64,000 nt of DNA, taken from contig NZ_UETR01000010.1 in the NCBI RefSeq assembly GCF_900491745.1, positions 77,070 to 141,069 on the forward strand, written 5' to 3'. Source of the DNA: Amarolinea aalborgensis. GTDB taxonomy: Bacteria; Chloroflexota; Anaerolineae; SSC4; Amarolineaceae. Both the position numbers and the translations under genes were made by a program. The notes under the pieces are model-generated. The model made no database searches and was not told where the DNA came from. It worked only from the letters and a program-made list of their open reading frames with translations. This document shows positions 20,375 through 29,785 of the stretch, piece by piece. Positions within the stretch are counted from its first letter, which is position 1, and each line of letters begins with the position of its first letter.

Positions 20375-20395
20375 ATATGAGCTTTCTACACGGTT

Positions 20396-22099
20396 CTAAC
20401 TCTCCCCCACGCGCGCCAGGCGATGAGCGCCGAAGCTGAAAATGGGAAAGCCAACAGCAAAGGTCAACACGAGCGCGCCGGCTGGGCCGATCAGCCAGGC
20501 AGCCAGCGTCCAATCGGGGAGCCAGATAGCCGCCAGCGCGGGTAGGGCCAGAAAAGCCAGTCCCACGAGCGCGTAGAGAGACTGGACGATGAACGCGATG
20601 AGGCCGCCCCAGCCAGAGCTCATGCGACGGGGGTCATCCCAATCGAGCCGCGCCCAGGGCACGCTCAACCCCACGCAAATCGCGATCACGCCCACGCCCA
20701 GGATCAAGGTGCCAACGGTCGTGTAGATGAAGGCGACGATGCTAAAATGACGCCAGACCGCTGCGCCCAGCATGAGCAGGATGTCCAGGCCGGCAAGGGG
20801 GAGATATGCAGACAGGAATTTGCCGCGCAGCAGCTCCCAACTGCTGAGCGGCGCTGCTTTGAGCAGCCACCACGATTTGCCTTCCATGCTGATGCTGGTC
20901 AGCGCGACGCGCGTGAAGACGAGGGAGGCGATGAAAAGGACGCTGCCGGCGAGGGCGACTTGGGCCAGAGTCAACGCGCCGTCGCCTTCAAGGCGGCCAA
21001 GCATCTGGCTGAGATTGGCGCGGTCGCGAGGGCCGCTGTTAGTCACGATGTTGAGGTAGATAAAGGGCACCAGGAGCAGAGGCGAGAGCATTTGGGCGAA
21101 GTTGCGCAGGTCGCGTGGGATGACGCGCCAATCTTTGAGCGCGATCGTCAGCAGGCTAGGCGCGGTGACCAGCGCGCCGCCGCGTCGGGCGCGGGCGCGG
21201 TCGCGCGCGCTGCGTCGCGCCGAGCCAGCGCTTTGCATGCGCGTCCAGCCGCTGGTGTACAGGCGATCGGCCAACACCACGCACAGGGCAAAAAAGCCGA
21301 AGGTGATGAGCAGAAAAAGGGCCAGGTCGAGCAGGCTGGCGCCGATCCGCCCATAGCCGGCGGCGACCAGGCCGCGACCGGCGACCAGCGTGGGCAACGG
21401 CACGGCCGTCAGACGTTCGACGGCCGCCAGCAAGGCCTGCGGGTTGGATTCAAACTGCGCAAAACGCTCGACCCACAGGCGCGAGGTTTGGCCGAGCAGG
21501 CTGCAACTGAGGCCGAAGATGGCCGCAACGAAGCCGAGGACTTCGCGCACCCGGTGCGCCGGGGCGAAACGCGCCACCAGCATCACGGCCAGCGCGCCAA
21601 TGCCCGTGGTGAGCAACGGCGCGCCCAGCAGGGTGAATAACGCAAAGAAGAAGTACCAGGCCTGGTAGCCCAAACGCCAACCGTAAGCGAAAAGGCCCGG
21701 CACGGCCGTGATGAGTAGAATTCCGTAATACCAGGCGATGCCGTCGAGCAGCTTGGAGACAAAAACGGCCCGCCGATTGACCGGCGCGACCATCAGCAGT
21801 TCCAGGTCGTTGCTGAAAAAGAGGCTGCCCAGGGCGATGCTAAACGCGCTGATGAGCAAGATCAGCGCGGCGGCTGTCAAGATCAGGCCGGGGACGAGCG
21901 CTTCCAGGCCGGCGCCGAGGAAGCGGCGCACCGCCGCCGCGCTGCCCCAGCCGATCAAGCCGGAGAAGCCGCCCAGGCTGGCTGTGAGCCACAGGATGCC
22001 AATGAGCGTCAGAATTTTGCGCCAACGCGTGCGTTTGCGCCAGTTGTTCCAGTTCAACTGCCAGCGCAGTTGCAGCAGCAGGACGGTATCAGCAATCAT
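20396..22099 (-). CDS. ABC exporter permease
   Basis: A 567-residue integral membrane protein with about twelve hydrophobic segments and no ATPase motif. The first cytoplasmic part (LRWQLNWNNWRKRTRWRK) is followed by helices in pairs. SLFFSNDLELLMVAPVNRRAVFVSKLLDG resembles permeases of bacterial export ABC systems. The ATPase gene lies 27 bp upstream in the same operon. The exported substrate is unknown. Confidence 0.85.
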   Translation of the reverse strand: MIADTVLLLQLRWQLNWNNWRKRTRWRKILTLIGILWLTASLGGFSGLIGWGSAAAVRRFLGAGLEALVPGLILTAAALILLISAFSIALGSLFFSNDLELLMVAPVNRRAVFVSKLLDGIAWYYGILLITAVPGLFAYGWRLGYQAWYFFFALFTLLGAPLLTTGIGALAVMLVARFAPAHRVREVLGFVAAIFGLSCSLLGQTSRLWVERFAQFESNPQALLAAVERLTAVPLPTLVAGRGLVAAGYGRIGASLLDLALFLLITFGFFALCVVLADRLYTSGWTRMQSAGSARRSARDRARARRGGALVTAPSLLTIALKDWRVIPRDLRNFAQMLSPLLLVPFIYLNIVTNSGPRDRANLSQMLGRLEGDGALTLAQVALAGSVLFIASLVFTRVALTSISMEGKSWWLLKAAPLSSWELLRGKFLSAYLPLAGLDILLMLGAAVWRHFSIVAFIYTTVGTLILGVGVIAICVGLSVPWARLDWDDPRRMSSGWGGLIAFIVQSLYALVGLAFLALPALAAIWLPDWTLAAWLIGPAGALVLTFAVGFPIFSFGAHRLARVGES

Positions 22100-22126
22100 C
22101 TTTTCTCTTCTTGTGTCCCGTGAGCG

Positions 22127-22963
22127 TTACGAGAGCACAGCCGCCAGTTCCTCGTAATCCGCGCCGCCGGTCAGGCCGAGGAAGATGTCCTCCAGGGAGC
22201 CGCTGGCGCCGCCGGCGCGCAGCTCCTCCATCGTGCCCACAGCGATGATTTCGCCCTTGTTGATGATGGCAACTCGGTCACACATGCGTTCGGCAATTTC
22301 CAGGATGTGCGTGGAGAAAAAGACAGCGTTGCCGCGGTCGGCAATTTGCCGCAGCAGGGCCTTGATCAGCCGCGCCGACTTGGGATCCAGCCCCACGGTC
22401 GGCTCATCCAGGAAGAGCACCTGCGGGTTGTGGATGAGCGCGCCCGCCAGAGCCATCTTCTGCTGCATGCCGTGGCTGTAGCCTTCGAGTAAATCGCCCG
22501 CGGCCTCTTCCAGGTCGAAGAGCTTGAGCAGCTCCGCGGCGCGCGTCTCTAACTGCGCCGATGGCACCCGGTAGAGGCGGCCCATGAAGCGTAGAAATTC
22601 CCAGGCGTTGAGCTTGCCGTACAGGTTGGGCGTGTCTGGCACGTAGCCAATGCACGATTTGGCCTGGATGGGCTGGGCCTGAATGTTGTAGCCGCAGATG
22701 CGCGCGGTGCCGGCGGTTGGAGTCAAGAGACCGGTCAGCATTTTGATCGTGGTGGTCTTGCCCGCGCCATTCGGCCCCAGGAAGCCCATGATCTCGCCTT
22801 CACGCACCTGCAGATTGACGCCTTTAACCGCTTCCAGCGGTCCGTACGTTTTGCGCAGGCCAATCGCCTCCACCGCGATTCCCGCACCGTCGGGTAGGCG
22901 AGCAGAGGCGCCATTCGTGTGTGTGGTTGCTACGAATGTCATGGCCGGATCGAATCCCAACAT
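22127..22963 (-). CDS. ABC transporter ATP-binding protein
   Basis: A 278-residue nucleotide-binding subunit. Walker A is GPNGAGKTT (63-71), the signature is YSHGMQQK (162-169) in place of LSGGQ, and Walker B is VLFLDEPT (182-189) followed by VGLDP. The YSHGM form is common in ABC-2 export ATPases. The partner permease follows directly. The first 30 residues are an unusual extension; an alternative start at MTFVATTH (residue 8) cannot be excluded. Confidence 0.92.
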   Translation of the reverse strand: MLGFDPAMTFVATTHTNGASARLPDGAGIAVEAIGLRKTYGPLEAVKGVNLQVREGEIMGFLGPNGAGKTTTIKMLTGLLTPTAGTARICGYNIQAQPIQAKSCIGYVPDTPNLYGKLNAWEFLRFMGRLYRVPSAQLETRAAELLKLFDLEEAAGDLLEGYSHGMQQKMALAGALIHNPQVLFLDEPTVGLDPKSARLIKALLRQIADRGNAVFFSTHILEIAERMCDRVAIINKGEIIAVGTMEELRAGGASGSLEDIFLGLTGGADYEELAAVLS

Positions 22964-23010
22964 GTCATCTCCATATCACCTTCTGACCACGCCGGTCAGG
23001 CAACCGGCGG

Positions 23011-23913
23011 CTAACGCAGCTGCGCGTAGGTCGTGCTCAAGGCCAGGCCGATGAAGATCAGCGTGACCAGACTGAAGAGGGGGAAGATGCCGGTAAACAA
23101 GAAAACGGTTGCGTTGCCCACGAGCACGCCGAGCAAAATCCCGCCGAAAGCGACCGCCCACAAGTAGCGGCCGCGCCGGCGATTGATGGCGCGGCGAATC
23201 AACCCGGCCAGGGCGCTCCCGGCGGCCGTACCGATCAAGACGGCAATCCAGAGGCCAAAGAAGCCCATGCCCCCCAGCAGAAGTCCAGCCAGGGGCGAAG
23301 CAATGGCGCACACGATGAAGCCGACGCCAAACGCAATCGGATAGTCGAGCGATTCCGCATTGAAGTAGACTGCCTGCTGTCCCGCGATGCACTCCTTGCA
23401 GCGATACCCCACATCGGTCAGCCGCACACAATTTACGCACATGGGGCGGTTGCACTTGTTACAGCGCAGCATGGTTTCCACGCGGGGATGGTTGGTGCAG
23501 AAGATCCGCTCTTCCGCGTCCGCCTCAACGACTGCTGGCGCGCTCTGAGAGCCGACTGCGGCCGCGACGGGCGCCAGGCGTTGATTGGCCTGTGCAATCA
23601 AGCGGCCCAGGCCGGCATCGGAAGACGGCTCCTCAACCTGCGTATCGCGCTTGACAGGAATTTGGCTGCGCCTGCGCAGGAGGTCTATGCCGGCCAGCGC
23701 TTCGGCATTGGCCGGGTCAAGGCGCAGCGCCTGCATGAAGCAGGTGCGCTTGTCCTCGGCGCTGCTGACCACGCCAGCCAGCCCCAGCCACGCTTCGACG
23801 TTGCCCGGCGCTTCGGCCAGGGCCTCTTCGTACAACCGGCGCGCCTGATCTCCCTCTCCCACCCGCGCCGCGGCCGAAGCACGCGCCAATTTCTCTGCCA
23901 CTGTCTCCATCAC
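23011..23913 (-). CDS. TPR, B-box-like zinc finger and membrane protein
   Basis: A 300-residue three-part protein. Residues 1-75 form TPR-like helices (ARRLYEEALAEAPGNVEAWLGLA and FMQALRLDPANAEAL). Residues about 138-175 are a zinc-binding B-box-like module with ligand spacing CTNHP, CNKCNRPMCVNC and CKEC. The C-terminal third has about three or four hydrophobic helices separated by GLIRRAINRRRGRY. Similar zinc modules occur at the front of some bacterial rhomboid-like and membrane proteins, but the function is unknown. It precedes the ABC exporter genes by 47 bp, so a role in assembling or regulating that exporter is plausible. Confidence 0.8.
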   Translation of the reverse strand: MMETVAEKLARASAAARVGEGDQARRLYEEALAEAPGNVEAWLGLAGVVSSAEDKRTCFMQALRLDPANAEALAGIDLLRRRSQIPVKRDTQVEEPSSDAGLGRLIAQANQRLAPVAAAVGSQSAPAVVEADAEERIFCTNHPRVETMLRCNKCNRPMCVNCVRLTDVGYRCKECIAGQQAVYFNAESLDYPIAFGVGFIVCAIASPLAGLLLGGMGFFGLWIAVLIGTAAGSALAGLIRRAINRRRGRYLWAVAFGGILLGVLVGNATVFLFTGIFPLFSLVTLIFIGLALSTTYAQLR

Positions 23914-24017
23914 TCATTTCACCTTTTATCATCTGCCTTGCTATGACTCAGCTTGAAACTCGTTACTGCTCATCCTATTCCTGCCGCACTCGATACTTTG
24001 CACATTGCCCATAATAC

Positions 24018-24887
24018 TTACACATTCCACTTCAGCCGATCGAGCAGCGTCTTGTAGAAATAGCTACGCGCCCGCAGGCGGATGAAACGCGCCACATTGG
24101 GACTGGAGGTGACCATGACAATGTCCCCGTTACGCAGGTCAATCTCGAACTGCCCATCCACCGTTAGAATGGCCTGATGATCGGTGAAGACCTGCATGTT
24201 GACCGTCGCTCCCTGCGCCATCACAATCGGCCGATCGAAGCTAAGATGGGGAGCAATGGGCACAAGCAGGATGTTCTTCAATTCCGGGGGCAGAATCGGC
24301 CCGCCGGCGGCGAGGGCGTAGCCGGTGCAGCCGGTAGCCGTAGCCACGATCAGGCCGTCGGCGGCAAAGGTCGTGACGTAGCCCTCATCAAGCGAGGTGG
24401 CGATGCGCACGATGCGCGCCAGGCTGCCGCGGCTGACCACGGCGTCGTTCAGCGCTTCGTAGTGATGATCGTGCGGGTTGTCGTTGGCGTCGTGTTTGAC
24501 CGAGACATCAAGCATCATGCGTTCTTCAACCCAGTAGTTGCCGGCCAGCAGCTGCTCTATCGGCTCGTTCCAGTGCTCAGGCTGAATTTCGGCTAGAAAA
24601 CCCAGGCGTCCCAGCTTGACGCCGATCATGGGCACGTGGAAACGCGCGCCCAGGCGCGCGGCGCGCAGCATGGTGCCGTCGCCGCCCAGGGTGACGAGCA
24701 GATCGAGCTCCTGCACATGAGCGCTGATTTCTTGTTCTTCCCAGGCCGAAAAGAGCGATGGTTGGCACCCCTGGCGCTGCAGCACCCCGGCGATTTGCTC
24801 GGCCAGCGGAAGCGCCTCCGGTTTCTTGGGGTGATGCAAGATGCCGATGCGTTGGAAGGATGGATTCGTGACTGCGTGGTTTGCCAT
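24018..24887 (-). CDS. nadK: NAD kinase
   Basis: It phosphorylates NAD to NADP using ATP or polyphosphate. The 289-residue protein has the catalytic GGDGT at residues 68-72, the NAD-binding NDAVVSRGSLARIV near 162-175, and DGLIVATATGCTGYALAAGGPI, the glycine-rich family signature. The ATG at 24887 is directly preceded by a promoter rather than by a ribosome-binding site; the frame is open further upstream, but into low-complexity tandem repeats. It may head a long minus-strand run that includes the zinc/TPR protein, ABC exporter and SulP gene. Confidence 0.95.
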   Translation of the reverse strand: MANHAVTNPSFQRIGILHHPKKPEALPLAEQIAGVLQRQGCQPSLFSAWEEQEISAHVQELDLLVTLGGDGTMLRAARLGARFHVPMIGVKLGRLGFLAEIQPEHWNEPIEQLLAGNYWVEERMMLDVSVKHDANDNPHDHHYEALNDAVVSRGSLARIVRIATSLDEGYVTTFAADGLIVATATGCTGYALAAGGPILPPELKNILLVPIAPHLSFDRPIVMAQGATVNMQVFTDHQAILTVDGQFEIDLRNGDIVMVTSSPNVARFIRLRARSYFYKTLLDRLKWNV

Positions 24888-24894
24888 GAGCGGT

Positions 24895-24923
24895 ATTGTA
24901 TCAGACACGTCATGGGGGGTCAA
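24895..24923 (-). promoter_or_regulatory. promoter of nadK, likely leaderless
   Basis: On the minus strand TTGACC (24918-24923), a 17-bp spacer and TACAAT (24895-24900). The start codon follows after seven bases, placing the transcription start at or next to the A of ATG. Confidence 0.8.
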
Positions 24924-24930
24924 GCGGAAA

Positions 24931-24986
24931 TGCTGAACGCTGAATGCTGAACGCTGAATGAGGAACGCTGAATGAGGAACGCTGAA
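24931..24986. repeat. 14-bp tandem repeat, four copies
   Basis: Two copies of TGCTGAACGCTGAA (24931-24958) are followed by two of TGAGGAACGCTGAA (24959-24986) and a partial fifth. It lies upstream of the nadK promoter in the gap behind the oxidoreductase gene. Confidence 0.9.
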
Positions 24987-25018
24987 TGAGGAATGGTGAT
25001 GGGTTTGACATTCAGAAT

Positions 25019-26041
25019 TCAGAGTTGATGAAACGCGTCTGCCACGCCGCGCCAATAGGCATCCTGCTGTCCGGGGACAAACGGCACGTAGTAATTGATG
25101 CGGTCGAGCAGGCCGGCATAGCGCTGCTGAATCCGGCCGGCCAGCTCATCCGGCGCGCCGCTCACCGCGAAGACATCCAGCATCTCATCCGTCACCAGCG
25201 CGGCCATTTCCTGCCACTGCTGGCGCGCAGCCAGCATCCCCAACTTTTCCGCGGTGTCCAGCCAGCCGTGTATTTCCATCACGCTGTGGTAACTGGGCGT
25301 GGACGCATAGAAGGCGATCTGCGAACGCGTCGCCTGGCGGGCGGCGGCCATCGCCTCAGCATCCGGGCCGGTAATGACGAAGATCGAGCTGGAGAGGCTG
25401 ATGTCGCCGCGCGCGCGCCCGCTCCGCTCCAGGCCGATGGCGATGTTAGGCAGCGTGACCTCTTGCAGGTACTTGACGGTGTGAAACGGATGGACATGAA
25501 AACCTTCGCACAGCTCACCCGCCAGTTGACACAACCCCTTGTTGACGCCGGCAATGTAGATCGGGATGCGGGGGTGCTCAATCGGGCCGGGATTGAAGAA
25601 AGGCGACATTAAGGTCAGTTTGTAGTATTCGCCCCGAAAATTGAGGCGCGCGCCCGTCTGCCAGCAGTTCCACAGCGCGCGCATGCCCAGGATCATCTCA
25701 CGCAGCCGCGCCGTGGGTGAATCCCATGTCATCCCGAAGCGGCGTTCGATGTGCGCTTTGACCTGCGTGCCCAGGCCCAGGATGAAGCGCCCGTGCGAAA
25801 GCGCCTGCAAATCCCACGCCGTGTAGGCCAGCTCCGCGGGGCTGCGCGAAAATGCAACCGCGATGGCCGTTCCCATCTCGATGCGCTGCGTGTGCTCGGC
25901 GGCCAGGACCAGCGGCAAGAAAGCATCATGCTGCGTCTCGGCCGTCCACAGGCCATCGAAACCCAGGTCTTCGGCCGTGCGCGCGGCAACGCCTGCGTCC
26001 TGCAAACCATGCTCATACGACAAAACCACATCAATTTTCAT
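25019..26041 (-). CDS. LLM class F420-dependent oxidoreductase
   Basis: A 340-residue luciferase-like (TIM-barrel) oxidoreductase. MKIDVVLSYEHGLQDAGVAAR, GFDGLWTAETQHDAFLPLVLAA, MGTAIAVAFSRSPAELA and GRFILGLGTQVKAHIERRFGM are typical of the F420-dependent branch with the TIGR03617-like pattern. The start at 26041 has GGAGAGAAG a few bases upstream; the five preceding codons of open frame are not used. It is the last gene of a minus-strand group and follows the large membrane protein by 22 bp. The substrate is not predictable. Confidence 0.88.
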   Translation of the reverse strand: MKIDVVLSYEHGLQDAGVAARTAEDLGFDGLWTAETQHDAFLPLVLAAEHTQRIEMGTAIAVAFSRSPAELAYTAWDLQALSHGRFILGLGTQVKAHIERRFGMTWDSPTARLREMILGMRALWNCWQTGARLNFRGEYYKLTLMSPFFNPGPIEHPRIPIYIAGVNKGLCQLAGELCEGFHVHPFHTVKYLQEVTLPNIAIGLERSGRARGDISLSSSIFVITGPDAEAMAAARQATRSQIAFYASTPSYHSVMEIHGWLDTAEKLGMLAARQQWQEMAALVTDEMLDVFAVSGAPDELAGRIQQRYAGLLDRINYYVPFVPGQQDAYWRGVADAFHQL

Positions 26042-26063
26042 CACTCTTCTCTCCACGTCGCGT

Positions 26064-28337
26064 TTACTTCAAGGCCGCCAGGCGCTGCTGAACCTGCACG
26101 TTGTCCGGCTCTAGGGTCAAGGCAGCCTGCAAGGAGCGTCGCGCGCCGGCGACGTCGCCCTGGCCTTGCTGGGCCTCGGCCAGCAGCACGTAGGCCAGGG
26201 TGTAGGTGGGGTCAATGTGGGTTGCCAACTGCAGGTCGGACAGCGCCTCCGCCGAGAGGTTGGCGCGCGCGTGGAACGTGCCCCGGTTGACCGCCATGAT
26301 GGCGTGGGCGCGGCGAATCTTGCGCGCCGGCTCATCCAGGAAGCGCCCGGTGGCCGTGGCTTCCAGAAACGGCGTCACGTTCCAGGTCAGCGGCGCCAGG
26401 GCCGGCGGCTGCGTGGGCGCCTGGGGCAGCACGCGCAAGAGGATCCCGCCCGGCAGCGCCTGGCTGCTCAGGTCAACACCGAACTGGCGCAAATGCCCGA
26501 GGGCATCGGGTGTGGCGTAAACGGGGCGCGTGGCGAGTGCGGACGCCACCAGCGCCCGCCACAGCGCGGTGTAGCGCTGTTCGATCTCCGTGTCGCCGGC
26601 TGCCAGTTGATCAGACTCGAACTGACGCAGCTTAGCCAGAAAGGCTTCATGTTCCGCGGCCACGGGGGCCAGCAGCGTTGGTTGCGTCAGTTCGATCTGG
26701 CGGTGATACCACGGCCGGTTCTGGAAAAGCAGCACATCCACCACAGCCACATCCGGGCGCTGCTGGTTCACGAACTGCAGCGTCAGCAGCGGCGCGACCA
26801 ACTGCCAGTCGCCGGTCAGGATCAAGCCATTAGGCCCGGCCTCGTCCAGCGCGTTCTGTGCATAGGTCGTTGGATAGGTGTAATGGCGATGATCGTCCTC
26901 GCGCCAATTCCAGGCCAGGGTGAGCAAGGGCAAGACCAGCAGACTGACCAGGATGGCGCGGCGCCAGGCGACCGGCGGCGGCGCCATCCGCGCCGCGCGT
27001 TCTGCATCGGACGCCGCGGGGCGCACATCCGCGCTCCGTCCCCCACGCGCAGGTGCGGGGCGACTGGTCTTTGGGCGATTGGGAGCGGCCGTGGCGCGGG
27101 CGCTTGGGTGCAGCCGCGCGGCGTCGCTGTCTTTGGCTGCGGGCTGCGCCGTCCCCATCGCCCAGGCGCTCAGCCAGCGCCAGGCCGCGGCCAGCCACAG
27201 CGTGGACACCAGGAAGGAAGCCAGGTAGTAGGCGTCGCGATCGTCGGCGATTTCGTAGATCACCGCATAGCTGACGCCGAAAATCGCAATGAGCAGCGTA
27301 AAGACTGTCAGGGCGCGGTCGCGGCGCCACAGCGCCCACACGCCGCCGAGCAGCAGCGGGACCGCCAGCGGCGTGAACTGCTGCGCCCACAGGAGCAAGC
27401 CCGCGCCCAGCTCCCGCGCCATGCTGGCCGGCGTGCCGCTGAACAAATTGACGCGGTACTGCTTGCCGGTCACATGCCACCACAGGCGCTCCAGGTTGTG
27501 CGGATCGCCCCAATTCAGCAGCGGATCCTGCGCTGCGCGCCAGGGCAAATAGAGGTAGATCAGCGCGCCCAGGGCCAGCGCCAGCGCACTGAGCACGATC
27601 AGCGACCCGCTCAGACCGCGGCGGTTGATCCACAGCCAAAAGAGGATGGCGGGGGCCAGCAGGCCGATCGTGAGGTTGTGATTGCCCAGGGCCAGGCCGT
27701 AGATCAGCGCGGCCAGGATGAGCCAGCGCCCGGCTGCGCGCGGCCCGGCCAACTCGCCCTGCTGTACACGCTGGCGCCAGACCAGCAAGAGCCATAGAAT
27801 GGTCGCGACCAGGAAAACATGCAGGCTGTAGACTTCGGCCACGACGCTCCATGACCAGAGCGTGCGCGAGACCGCAAAGAGGATCGTGACCGCGACGGCA
27901 ATCCACACCGCCGGAAGCCAGAGACCAGAAACGCGGAGATCGCCATTGATTCCCGGCTTCTGATCTCTGGCTTCTGGCGGCGCGCTCAGCAGCGCCGCGC
28001 GCAGAAGCAGGTAAGTCATGACCACGGCGGCCGCGCCCCACCAGGCTGACATGGCGTTGAGGCGCTGAGGCACGCTGCCTACCGGCAGCAAATGACTGGT
28101 CAGCCAGCCCAGCACGACCCACAAGGGAAAACCTGGCGCATGCGCCACCCCGGGCAACCAGGCAGCCAGGATCAACTCACCGCTGTCGGTGGGTGGAATA
28201 CTGGGGGTCAGCGTTGCCAGGTAAAGCGCGAACGCGCCGATGCCCAGGGCGAGCGCGGTGAGGTAGGGATGGCGGTTGATGCGTTGGGCCGCATCGGCCA
28301 GTCGCTCAGCCGGCGTCGGTCGCGTCGGCACTGACAT
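26064..28337 (-). CDS. membrane glycosyltransferase-like protein (DUF2723 type) with TPR tail
   Basis: A 757-residue protein. The N-terminal ~430 residues contain about ten hydrophobic helices; the first loop reads TLTPSIPPTDSGELILAAWL and AHAPGFPLWVVLGWL, the pattern of the DUF2723 group related to lipid-linked sugar transferases of the GT-C fold. A basic, Pro/Ala-rich cytosolic-looking stretch (about 430-490, PNRPKTSRPAPARGGRS) interrupts before another helix. The last ~110 residues form TPR-like helices (HIDPTYTLAYVLLAEAQQGQG). Its start overlaps the end of the preceding gene by 32 bp, implying translational coupling. Confidence 0.85.
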   Translation of the reverse strand: MSVPTRPTPAERLADAAQRINRHPYLTALALGIGAFALYLATLTPSIPPTDSGELILAAWLPGVAHAPGFPLWVVLGWLTSHLLPVGSVPQRLNAMSAWWGAAAVVMTYLLLRAALLSAPPEARDQKPGINGDLRVSGLWLPAVWIAVAVTILFAVSRTLWSWSVVAEVYSLHVFLVATILWLLLVWRQRVQQGELAGPRAAGRWLILAALIYGLALGNHNLTIGLLAPAILFWLWINRRGLSGSLIVLSALALALGALIYLYLPWRAAQDPLLNWGDPHNLERLWWHVTGKQYRVNLFSGTPASMARELGAGLLLWAQQFTPLAVPLLLGGVWALWRRDRALTVFTLLIAIFGVSYAVIYEIADDRDAYYLASFLVSTLWLAAAWRWLSAWAMGTAQPAAKDSDAARLHPSARATAAPNRPKTSRPAPARGGRSADVRPAASDAERAARMAPPPVAWRRAILVSLLVLPLLTLAWNWREDDHRHYTYPTTYAQNALDEAGPNGLILTGDWQLVAPLLTLQFVNQQRPDVAVVDVLLFQNRPWYHRQIELTQPTLLAPVAAEHEAFLAKLRQFESDQLAAGDTEIEQRYTALWRALVASALATRPVYATPDALGHLRQFGVDLSSQALPGGILLRVLPQAPTQPPALAPLTWNVTPFLEATATGRFLDEPARKIRRAHAIMAVNRGTFHARANLSAEALSDLQLATHIDPTYTLAYVLLAEAQQGQGDVAGARRSLQAALTLEPDNVQVQQRLAALK

Positions 28338-28671
28338 CCTCTTCCTCGCTGAACGTATCGTCCAGGCTAAACTCGGTGCTCAGAAGGGCAAACGCGTCAT
28401 CGGCGAAGTCGCGCGGCACCACCACGCGCACTCGGCCCAGGGGGACGCTGGGCACGGGGAAGAGACTGGTGCCCATGCTTTCATATTGTAAAGCCGATGG
28501 GATGCCTGCGCTCTCCAGTCTACCCTGGATCACCTCGGCTGTAAGTTCACCAGCCGTTTCGGCTACCAAAACTAATGCGTCAGACTCGCGATCCCGCAGC
28601 TCTCCTGACTGGTGAGACTCCGCCGCGCCGACGTCTGTCGCCTGGCTGTCGTCTTGCTCTGGATGGTTCAT
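28306..28671 (-). CDS. small DUF2007-like protein
   Basis: A 121-residue acidic soluble protein. The central part (VAETAGELTAEVIQGRLESAGIPSALQYES and VRVVVPRDFADDAFALL) matches the putative signal-transducing DUF2007 fold, in which a short alpha/beta unit detects an unknown ligand. The flanks are very acidic. A TACAAT box and AGGAG lie upstream of ATG 28671. It overlaps the next gene by 32 bp. Confidence 0.75.
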   Translation of the reverse strand: MNHPEQDDSQATDVGAAESHQSGELRDRESDALVLVAETAGELTAEVIQGRLESAGIPSALQYESMGTSLFPVPSVPLGRVRVVVPRDFADDAFALLSTEFSLDDTFSEEEDVSADATDAG

Positions 28672-28696
28672 GGTTGCTCTCCTGGCGCTATTGTAA

Positions 28697-28715
28697 CGCA
28701 ATCCGCCGGATTGCG
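28697..28715. repeat. 19-bp palindromic REP-like element
   Basis: CGCAATCCGCCGGATTGCG is a near-perfect palindrome directly upstream of the small DUF2007-like gene. The same element, with one change, recurs at 32039-32057, about 3.3 kb away. Confidence 0.75.
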
Positions 28716-28735
28716 CTACTTGGCGCCTGTGTAAA

Positions 28736-29536
28736 TCACAATGGGAGCTGGCCGGCGTGGCGCAGCATGGCCCGAATCGGATCGTAGTCGCTGTCGCTGA
28801 CGGCGGCAAAGCGCGCCACGGATGCCTGCCGCAGGATGGTTTGGCCCAGGGCATCGGCGTGCATGGTGATCAGGGCGTCGGTCATGGCCCGGCGCAGGGC
28901 GCGTGGAACGGACTGGTGGACGACCCACGGCGGCATGGGGCTGGGGCCGAGCGTGGTAATGATGCGCAGCTGCGCAGCCAGGGCCGGTTCCTGGGCAGTA
29001 AGCATGTCCAGGACTGTGCTGTCAATGGCCGATGCGTCCGCCGCTCCGGAAAGGATCAACGCCAGGGAGCGCTGGTGCGCGCCAGACGCGAAGACGCGGC
29101 CGAAAAAAGCGCTGGTTTCGCCCAGGGTTGCCAGATGATAGCGCACGACATGGTATCCCGAATGGGAGTGCGGCTCGTTGTACGTCCACACCGCGCCGCG
29201 CAGATCGGCGAACGTCGCATAGGGCCGATCGGCGCGCACCACCACGTCGGAGAAGTAGATCGGGCGGTCGAGATAGCGCGGCGCCGCCATGACTGGCGCG
29301 GCCAGCAGGATCAGCGGCGCGTGCGTTTGATCTATCATCTGCACATAGGGCGCGCCGCAAATCCAGCCCGCCTGAATCTCCCCGGTTTGCAGGCGATCCT
29401 CGCGCGCCTGCCAGGGGATTTGCAGCTCGCAGTGCACTGTCAGCCCCAGCCGCGCGCGCAGCAAAGCCGCCACACCTTCGACGAGGGCATCGGCAATCGG
29501 CGCCTGGCAGGAAGTCAGCGTGATGGCTGGCAGCAT
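28736..29536 (-). CDS. PhnD-like periplasmic-binding-fold protein without a signal peptide
   Basis: A 266-residue protein similar to phosphate/phosphonate-type ABC binding proteins: ARLGLTVHCELQIPWQAREDRLQTGEIQAGWICGAPYVQM, YFSDVVVRADRPYATFADLRGAVWTYN and GAADASAIDSTVLDML are typical of that fold. No signal peptide or lipobox is visible at the start ATG 29536 (AAAGG seven bases upstream), and no ABC permease or ATPase is adjacent, so it may act in the cytosol as a ligand sensor or enzyme. It heads the minus-strand group ending in the F420-type oxidoreductase. Confidence 0.8.
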   Translation of the reverse strand: MLPAITLTSCQAPIADALVEGVAALLRARLGLTVHCELQIPWQAREDRLQTGEIQAGWICGAPYVQMIDQTHAPLILLAAPVMAAPRYLDRPIYFSDVVVRADRPYATFADLRGAVWTYNEPHSHSGYHVVRYHLATLGETSAFFGRVFASGAHQRSLALILSGAADASAIDSTVLDMLTAQEPALAAQLRIITTLGPSPMPPWVVHQSVPRALRRAMTDALITMHADALGQTILRQASVARFAAVSDSDYDPIRAMLRHAGQLPL

Positions 29537-29607
29537 GGGTATACCTTTGGCTTGACGAAATTGGTCTCATTCATGGCAATTTCCAGAACAAATGCTTCGA
29601 CCTCGAG

Positions 29608-29635
29608 ATTCTAGCATGTTGCCGCCGCGCGGCAA
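29608..29635 (-). promoter_or_regulatory. possible promoter of the PhnD-like gene
   Basis: TTGCCG (29630-29635) and TAGAAT (29608-29613) with a 16-bp spacer on the minus strand, in the divergent gap before the lipoprotein gene on the plus strand. Confidence 0.35.
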
Positions 29636-29785
29636 ATGAGCCGGCTTGAGGCGCGCCCGGGCCTCCCATTCCGATGGGAACTTGTCGCGCCGGTCATCCG
29701 TCCCATCAGTGAAAACCGACGTGCGCATGCCGCGAGAGCCAGCCCGCGGCGTCTGCCATGCGCCAAACCGGTAGGAGGGGGAAAG

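Noticed and set aside
26166..27797. 543-codon open frame opposite the DUF2723-like gene
   Set aside because: It is antisense to a well-supported membrane protein. Its composition is biased to Arg/Gln/Gly and it has no recognisable motif.
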